From UBA5796 sp040752455 (GTDB taxonomy: Bacteria > Chloroflexota > Anaerolineae > Anaerolineales > Villigracilaceae), in the NCBI GenBank assembly GCA_049324115.1, contig JBMOMN010000008.1, positions 83,445 to 147,444 on the forward strand: a stretch of 64,000 bases of DNA, in the 5' to 3' direction. The notes beneath the pieces were generated by a model that worked only from the letters and a program-made list of their open reading frames with translations, searched no databases and had not been told where the DNA came from. The position numbers and the translations under genes were made by a program. The stretch's first letter is position 1; each line of letters opens with the position of its first letter. Below are positions 59,199 to 64,000 of this stretch, piece by piece.

Positions 59199-60062
59199 AT
59201 GCAACCAAGACTCAAGATCGGCGTGCTCTATTCGCGGGTGCGCGTGGAAGAAAAGTGGATCTTCGCCGCGATGGAGAAGCGCGGCCTCGACTACGCCCGC
59301 CTGGATGACCGGGCTATCCACTTCGACCTGGACGACCCGGCCGCGTGGCGCGGGTTCGACGCGGTGCTGGAGCGTTCGATCAGTTACAACAGCGGGCTGT
59401 ACGCCCTGCGGATGCTGAACGCCTGGGGCGTGCCGACCGTCAACACCGCGGCGGTGGCCGAGGTGTGCGGCGACAAGCTGACCACCTCGGCGATGCTGGC
59501 GCGGGCGGGCGTGCCCCAGCCGCACAACAAGGTGGCCTTCTCGCCCGAAGCCGCCCTGGACGCCATCGAGCAGTTCGGCTACCCGGTGGTGCTCAAGCCG
59601 GTGGTCGGTTCGTGGGGACGGCTGCTGGCCAAGATCAACGATCGGGACGCGGCCGAAGCGGTGCTGGAGCACAAGTCCACGCTCGGCTCGGTGCAGCATT
59701 CGGTCTTTTACATCCAGGAATACATCAAGAAACCGGGGCGCGACATCCGGGCGATCGTGGTCGGCGACAAAATCCTGACGGCCATCTACCGCAAGTCGGA
59801 GCACTGGATCACCAACACGGCCCGGGGCGGCGAAGGTGAAGTCTGCCCGATCACGCCGGAGATCGAGTCGCTCTGCCTGAGCGCGGCCGCGGCGGTTGGC
59901 GGCGGCGTGCTGGCGGTGGACCTGGTCGAGCACCCCGACAGGGGGCTGGTGGTCAACGAGATCAACCACACGATGGAGTTCCATTCGGCCCAGCCGGTTA
60001 GCGGGGTGGACATCGCGGATGAGATCGTGGAGTTTGTGGTGAATGTGGCGAGGGGTAAATAG
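59199..60062 (+). CDS. argX: LysW-dependent ligase (probable glutamate-LysW ligase ArgX)
   Basis: 287 residues from ATG 59199. ATP-grasp motifs parallel the paralogue at 54917: GVLYSRVRVEEKWIF, LKPVVGSWGRLLAKI, IQEYIKKPGRDIRAIVVGD, TNTARGGEGEVCPIT and VNEINHTMEFHSAQP. The substrate-side residues differ from the lysX copy (EVCPIT and HSAQPVSGVDIA, against TNCPLT and RNSIAATGVNIP). Position between argH/lysW and argC/argB/argD, behind an Arg-rich leader, argues for glutamate, that is, arginine synthesis. A dual role is possible. Confidence 0.85.
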   Translation: MQPRLKIGVLYSRVRVEEKWIFAAMEKRGLDYARLDDRAIHFDLDDPAAWRGFDAVLERSISYNSGLYALRMLNAWGVPTVNTAAVAEVCGDKLTTSAMLARAGVPQPHNKVAFSPEAALDAIEQFGYPVVLKPVVGSWGRLLAKINDRDAAEAVLEHKSTLGSVQHSVFYIQEYIKKPGRDIRAIVVGDKILTAIYRKSEHWITNTARGGEGEVCPITPEIESLCLSAAAAVGGGVLAVDLVEHPDRGLVVNEINHTMEFHSAQPVSGVDIADEIVEFVVNVARGK

Positions 60063-60130
60063 TGATTGGTAAATGGTAATTGGATAGCCTGAGCAAATCA
60101 CCAATCACCATTTACCAATTACCCAAAAGG
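60062..60130. repeat. Heptad palindrome between argX and argC
   Basis: GATTGGTAAATGGTAATTGG faces ACCAATCACCATTTACCAATTACCC with 7-nt period words. Confidence 0.8.
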
Positions 60131-60143
60131 AGCGATTATTTTT

Positions 60144-61181
60144 ATGACTACAACAGTATCCATCATCGGCGGTTCGGGCTACGGCGGCGGGGAACTGCTG
60201 CGGCTGCTGCTGGCGCACCCGGCGGTGGAGATCCGGCAGGTCACGTCGCGCTCGCACCTGGGCGAGTACGTTTACCAGGTCCATCCGAACCTGCGCAAGC
60301 AGACCCAGCTCAAGTTCGTTGACCCGGCCCAGGTCGAGCCGGTGGACGCGCTCTTCCTGGCCCAGCCGCACGGGCAGGCCCAGCATCACATCGAAGAGTA
60401 CGCCGCGCTGGCCCCCAAAATCATTGACCTGTCGGCGGATTTCCGTTTGCGGGACGCGGCCCTCTACGAAAAATGGTACGGCGAAAAGCACGCCGCGCCG
60501 CAATGGCTGGATAAATTCGTCTACGGCCTGCCCGAACTTCACCGCGAAGCACTCAAAATTGCGGATCACGTCAGCGGGGTGGGCTGCAACGCCACCGCCT
60601 CCAACCTGGCGCTCCTGCCGCTGGCCAAGGCGGATTTGATCGAACGCGGCGCCCCGGTCATCATCGAGATCAAAGTGGGTTCTTCCGAATCCGGAGCGGA
60701 GGGTAACACCGGATCGCACCACGCCGAACGCGCTTCCGTTATCCGAACGTTTTCTGCCTTTGGGCATCGCCACACCGCCGAAGTGATCCAGGAGATGGGC
60801 GTGGACAACGTCTCGCTGACGATGACCGCCGTTGATCTGGTGCGCGGCGTGCTGGCGACCGCCCACGTTCAGGTCAAACCGGGCGTGGCGAACAAAGACT
60901 TGTGGAAAGCCTACCGCGCCGCTGCCAACGAAAATCCGTTTATCCGCGTGGTCAAGGAAAGCCGCGGCGTCTACCGCGTCCCGGAGCCGAAGGTCCTGGC
61001 CGGGTCGAACTACGCCGACCTGGGCTTCGAGTTCGACGAATCCACCGGGCACGTGGTCAGCATCTGCGCCATTGACAACCTGATGAAAGGCGCGGCAGGT
61101 TCGGCGGTCCAGTGCATGAACCTGATGCTGGGGCTGGAGGAGACGACCGGGCTGGAGTTCACCGGTTTACATCCCATTTAG
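60144..61181 (+). CDS. argC: LysW-glutamyl-phosphate (or aminoadipyl-phosphate) reductase, ArgC/LysY
   Basis: 345 residues from ATG 60144. Rossmann start SIIGGSGYGGGELLRLLL, the active-site cysteine in GVGCNATASNLALLPL (LysY-type CNATA instead of ArgC-type CYPTA), GSSESGAEGN, SHHAERASVIRTF and IDNLMKGAAGSAVQ. The CNATA form is that of the LysW-dependent branch. It reduces the acyl phosphate on LysW to the semialdehyde. Confidence 0.95.
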   Translation: MTTTVSIIGGSGYGGGELLRLLLAHPAVEIRQVTSRSHLGEYVYQVHPNLRKQTQLKFVDPAQVEPVDALFLAQPHGQAQHHIEEYAALAPKIIDLSADFRLRDAALYEKWYGEKHAAPQWLDKFVYGLPELHREALKIADHVSGVGCNATASNLALLPLAKADLIERGAPVIIEIKVGSSESGAEGNTGSHHAERASVIRTFSAFGHRHTAEVIQEMGVDNVSLTMTAVDLVRGVLATAHVQVKPGVANKDLWKAYRAAANENPFIRVVKESRGVYRVPEPKVLAGSNYADLGFEFDESTGHVVSICAIDNLMKGAAGSAVQCMNLMLGLEETTGLEFTGLHPI

Positions 61182-61270
61182 GAGAGTAGGGAGCAGAGAT
61201 TAGAGAGTAGCAAGTCCCCAAAGCCGAAGCACTATTCCCTGTTCTCTATTCTCTACTCATCTACCAACTG
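61182..61270. repeat. Heptad palindrome between argC and argB
   Basis: AGTAGGGAGCAGAGATTAGAGAGTAG faces CTATTCCCTGTTCTCTATTCTCTACTC. Confidence 0.75.
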
Positions 61271-61278
61271 GAGCGAAC

Positions 61279-62094
61279 ATGACACAATCAATTACCATCA
61301 TCAAACTTGGCGGCACCGAGGGCGTGGATTTTTCGGCGATATGCCGGGACGCGGCTGATCTGCTGGCGCAGGGTCAGAAGCTGGTCTTCGTGCATGGCGG
61401 CTCGGCGGAGGCAAATTCACTGGGCGAGGCGCTCAGCGCGCCGCCGAAATTCATCACCTCGCCGTCGGGATATACCTCCCGCTACACCGACCGCCGGACG
61501 CTGGAAGTGTTCCTGATGGCGGTCAACGGGAAGGTCAACTCGCTGCTGGTGGAGCAACTGCACGGGCTGGGAGTCAACGCCTTCGGACTGAGCGGTATGG
61601 ATGGGCGGCTGATGGTCGCGGCCCGCAAGGACGCGATCCAGTCCGTGGAGTACGGCAAGCGCAGGATCATCCGGGACGATTACACCGGCAAGATCGAATC
61701 GGTAAACAGTCATTTGTTATTGGCAATTTTGGAGATGGGCTGTTTGCCGGTCATCGCGCCGGTGGCGGTCAGTGACAGGGGCGAGGCGCTCAACGTGGAC
61801 GCCGACCGGGCCGCGGCCATGGTCGCCTCCGCTTTGAAGGCGGAAACGCTCATCCTGCTGACGGCGGTCCCGGGGCTGATGGAGAAATTCCCGGACGAGG
61901 GGACGCTCATCCGCAGCCTCCCGCAGGCCAAACTCCCGGCCGCGCTCGAAATGGCCCAGGGCCGGATGAAGAAAAAAGTCCTCGGCGCGGAGGAAGCCCT
62001 GCAGGGCGGCGTCGGTAAAGTCATCATTGCGGATGGGCGGGTGGAGAGGCCAATCAGTAATGCGCTCGGATGCAGTGGCACGGTGATTGCATAA
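61279..62094 (+). CDS. argB: LysW-glutamate (or aminoadipate) kinase, ArgB/LysZ
   Basis: 271 residues from ATG 61279, preceded by CTGGAGCGAAC. Amino-acid kinase fold: IIKLGGTEGVDF, VFVHGGSAEAN, YTSRYTDRRTLEVFLMA, GLSGMDGRLMVAARKDA, RDDYTGKIESVN, NVDADRAAAMVASAL and KKKVLGAEEAL. The SRYTDRRTLEVF and DDYTGKIE pattern is the LysZ type, acting on LysW-bound substrate, not on N-acetylglutamate. Confidence 0.95.
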   Translation: MTQSITIIKLGGTEGVDFSAICRDAADLLAQGQKLVFVHGGSAEANSLGEALSAPPKFITSPSGYTSRYTDRRTLEVFLMAVNGKVNSLLVEQLHGLGVNAFGLSGMDGRLMVAARKDAIQSVEYGKRRIIRDDYTGKIESVNSHLLLAILEMGCLPVIAPVAVSDRGEALNVDADRAAAMVASALKAETLILLTAVPGLMEKFPDEGTLIRSLPQAKLPAALEMAQGRMKKKVLGAEEALQGGVGKVIIADGRVERPISNALGCSGTVIA

Positions 62095-62182
62095 TGCAGA
62101 TTGCGGAATGATGAATGCAGAATAATCGGAGATAAAATAACTCATCCTGTATTCAAATTTCTGCATTCCCAAAGGAGATTCC
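62091..62182. repeat. Heptad repeat left of the four-helix gene
   Basis: GCAGATTGCGGAATGATGAATGCAGAATAATCGG: TGCGGAA/TGATGAA/TGCAGAA words. Its inverted counterpart lies at 62546-62615, so the gene between is bracketed by inverted repeats. Confidence 0.75.
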
Positions 62183-62545
62183 ATGACTACCCAACCATCA
62201 TCCGATTTGCGTATTCGAACCAAACAATTTGCGTTGAGGATCATCAAGCTGTATCAGCATTTGCCCAAAAGCGGCGAAGCGCAGGTGATCGGGAAACAGG
62301 TTTTACGCAGTGGAACGTCGGTGGGCGCTCAATACCGTGAGGCCTGCCGGGCAAAGTCCCCGGCTGATTTCATCAGCAAAATGGAGGGCAGTTTACAAGA
62401 ATTGGATGAGACCGCATTTTGGCTGGAATTACTTCTGGAAGCAAACATTGCGACAGCCGAAAAATTGGGAGACCTGCAAAAAGAATCCGATGAGTTGATC
62501 GCCATATTTGTGACATCGGTGAAAACGGCAAAGCGAAACAGATAA
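62183..62545 (+). CDS. Four-helix bundle protein (S23/IVS family)
   Basis: 120 residues from ATG 62183, preceded by AAAGGAGATTCC. The family pattern is clear: LRIRTKQFALRIIKLYQHLPKS, VIGKQVLRSGTSVGAQYREACRAKSPADFI and ETAFWLELL, ending in basic residues. S23-type proteins are found in 23S rRNA intervening sequences and beside diversity-generating retroelements; no reverse transcriptase is here. The gene interrupts the arg operon between argB and argD and is flanked by inverted repeats, which suggests insertion. Its function is unknown. Confidence 0.9.
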   Translation: MTTQPSSDLRIRTKQFALRIIKLYQHLPKSGEAQVIGKQVLRSGTSVGAQYREACRAKSPADFISKMEGSLQELDETAFWLELLLEANIATAEKLGDLQKESDELIAIFVTSVKTAKRNR

Positions 62546-62615
62546 GATAGATGATGAATGCTGAATACAAAATGTAGAATTCGCCATTCCGCATTCATCA
62601 TTCTGACTTCTGCCT
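62546..62615. repeat. Heptad repeat right of the four-helix gene
   Basis: GATGATGAATGCTGAATAC and CATTCCGCATTCATCATTCTGACTTCTG: CATTCCG/CATTCAT/CATTCTG at 7-nt spacing, inverted relative to 62091-62130. Confidence 0.75.
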
Positions 62616-62625
62616 TTGGAGGCTT

Positions 62626-63786
62626 ATGGATTTTTACGAAATCGAAACCCGCTACGGCGCGGGCGTGTACGCCAAACAGCAACTGTCCATTGTGCGCGGG
62701 CAGGGGGCCAGCCTGTTCGACGCGGACGGTAACGAGTACATTGACTGCTCGTCCGGGCACGGGGTGGCGAACCTGGGCCATGCCCACCCGAAGGTCGCGG
62801 CGGCGATTGCCGAACAGGCCGCCACGCTGGTCACGCTGTTCGAGTCGTTCCCCAACGACAAGCGGGCCGCGCTGATGCAAAAAATGGCATCCCTGGTGCC
62901 GGGGATGGAACGGGTCTTTTTTTGTAATTCCGGTACGGAATCTGTGGAAGCTGCGCTCAAGTTCGCCCGCCTTTCCACAGGCAGGACGAACATCGTCGCG
63001 GCGATGCGCGCCTTCCACGGGCGGACGTTTGGGGCACTCTCGGCCACGTTCAACAAGAAATACCGGGAGGGATTCGAGCCGCTCGTACCGGGATTCAGCC
63101 ACGTGCCGTTCAACAAGATCGAGGCCCTCGAAGCGGCCGTGGACGAGGGGACTGCTGCCGTTATTTTGGAAGTGGTCCAGGGCGAGGGCGGGGTCTACCC
63201 GGCGGAGGCGGACTACCTCCGGGCGGCGCGGCGTCTCTGCGACGAGCGCGGCGCGCTGCTGATCGCGGACGAGATCCAGACCGGGTTCGGGCGGACGGGC
63301 AGGATGTTCGCCGTCCAGCATTTCGATGTCATGCCGGATTTGCTGTGCTGCGCCAAGTCGCTGGCAGGCGGGGTGCCGATGGGGGCGGTGCTGATCGGCT
63401 CGAGGGTGCAAAACCTGTCGCCGGGCGCGCACGGCTCGACCTTCGGCGGGAATCCGCTTTCGTGCGCGGCCGGGCTGGCGACGCTGGCGGCCATCGAGGA
63501 AGAGAATCTGCCCGGCCAGGCCGCCGAAAAGGGCGCGTACCTGATGGATAAATTGCGCCGGATCGAGTCGCCGCTGGTCCGGGAGGTGCGCGGCCTGGGG
63601 CTGATGGTCGGGATCGAGTTGAAGCAAAAGGTCGCGCCGTATTTGAAGGCGCTGCAGGATAAACGGATCATCGCCCTGAACGCCGGGATGACGGTCATCC
63701 GCCTGCTGCCGCCGCTGGTGATTTCCTACGAGCAGATGGACCGGGTGGTGGAGGCGCTAGGGGAAGTGTTGGCGGTCGAGTTGTAG
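62626..63786 (+). CDS. argD: LysW-gamma-glutamyl-semialdehyde (or aminoadipate-semialdehyde) aminotransferase, ArgD/LysJ
   Basis: 386 residues from ATG 62626. Class III PLP aminotransferase: DCSSGHGVANLGHAHP, FFCNSGTESVEAALKFAR, AFHGRTFGALSAT, ADEIQTGFGRTG, the PLP-lysine motif CCAKSLAGGVPMGA and GSTFGGNPLSCAA. It transfers an amino group to the LysW-bound semialdehyde, giving LysW-ornithine (or -lysine). The releasing peptidase (LysK/ArgE type) and carbamoyltransferase argF are not in the window. Confidence 0.95.
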   Translation: MDFYEIETRYGAGVYAKQQLSIVRGQGASLFDADGNEYIDCSSGHGVANLGHAHPKVAAAIAEQAATLVTLFESFPNDKRAALMQKMASLVPGMERVFFCNSGTESVEAALKFARLSTGRTNIVAAMRAFHGRTFGALSATFNKKYREGFEPLVPGFSHVPFNKIEALEAAVDEGTAAVILEVVQGEGGVYPAEADYLRAARRLCDERGALLIADEIQTGFGRTGRMFAVQHFDVMPDLLCCAKSLAGGVPMGAVLIGSRVQNLSPGAHGSTFGGNPLSCAAGLATLAAIEEENLPGQAAEKGAYLMDKLRRIESPLVREVRGLGLMVGIELKQKVAPYLKALQDKRIIALNAGMTVIRLLPPLVISYEQMDRVVEALGEVLAVEL

Positions 63787-64000
63787 CGGATGCAGGAACG
63801 GACTTGTAAACGGATAAGCGGATGGCGGGAGCGGATTTTAGCAACGGACATGGAAACGGATAAGCGGATGGCGGAAGCGGATTTTCGCAACGGATATGGA
63901 AACGGATAAGCGAATGGCAGAAGCGGATTTTAGCAACGGATATGGAAACGGATAAGCGAATGGCAGAAGCGGATTTTAGCAACGGATATGGAAACGGATG
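63786..64000. repeat. 46-bp direct tandem repeat, running off the window end
   Basis: AACGGATAAGCG recurs at 63809, 63855, 63901 and 63947, each 46 bp apart, and a further AACGGAT begins at 63993. Units share GAAGCGGATTTTAGCAACGG and differ by a few bases; the last two are nearly identical. The unit is not a multiple of three and lies after the argD stop, so it is non-coding. No unique spacers occur. Confidence 0.92.

Noticed and set aside
63786..64000. CRISPR array
   Set aside because: The 46-bp units are contiguous, with no unique spacers, and no cas genes are nearby.

Overview
The window looks like a chromosomal segment of a GC-rich bacterium, most likely Chloroflexota (Anaerolineae-like). 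This is inferred from gene content: LysW-carrier amino-acid synthesis, a split methylmalonyl-CoA mutase, the DUF3090/SCO1664-like pair, long GAF/PAS membrane sensors, and many short palindromic repeats between and inside genes. I saw no transposase, phage gene, rRNA or CRISPR array. The content is mostly housekeeping and biosynthetic.

Layout. 1-2942: 5' part of a membrane GAF/PAS sensor (minus). 3349-8934: a membrane cluster with a 12-helix histidine-rich protein resembling heme-copper oxidase subunit I in layout, a heme O synthase-like prenyltransferase, a SUMF1-fold lipoprotein and three small membrane proteins, behind a CRP/FNR-type palindrome. 9061-11696: MoxR ATPase and CoxE-like VWA protein. 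12013-15006: HD-GYP sensor. 15327-15588: two tRNA-Ser genes. 15892-21887: coaBC, phosphoesterase, DUF4349 lipoprotein, rsmG, an exonuclease-like/WYL fusion and an AAA ATPase. 22049-22686: a toxin-antitoxin pair. 22744-31025: an aromatic operon encoding all seven shikimate-pathway steps plus chorismate mutase and prephenate dehydrogenase. 31244-42181: ftsK, rnz, pfkA, methylmalonyl-CoA mutase, a diguanylate cyclase, DUF3090, SCO1664-like and homoserine dehydrogenase genes. 42260-48571: epimerase, two MazF-type toxin modules, sulfotransferase, pheA, aminotransferase and DUF1684. 48641-51304: asd and lysC behind a threonine leader peptide. 51392-54694: divergent katG/oxyR. 54729-55816: lysX behind its own leader. 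55968-63786: arginine operon argG-argH-lysW-argX-argC-argB-(four-helix gene)-argD behind an arginine-rich leader. 63786-64000: a 46-bp tandem repeat.

The most notable result is a set of four transcription attenuators of the ribosome-stalling type. Each has a short leader ORF enriched in codons for the end product (Phe/Tyr, Thr, Lys, Arg), an intrinsic terminator before the first structural gene, and a competing antiterminator pairing that can be written down base by base. Three share one promoter design (TTGACA, 16-17 nt, TARAAT, exactly 10 nt, ATG), which predicts nearly leaderless leader-peptide mRNAs. The leader codons also suggest which LysX paralogue serves lysine and which serves arginine.

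A second theme is repeat invasion. Several families of short palindromes, many with a 7-nt internal period, fill most gaps between genes. They have also entered reading frames in frame: loops of AroA, AroE, AroC and the 12-helix protein, the signal peptide of the SUMF1 lipoprotein, and the C-termini of several enzymes.
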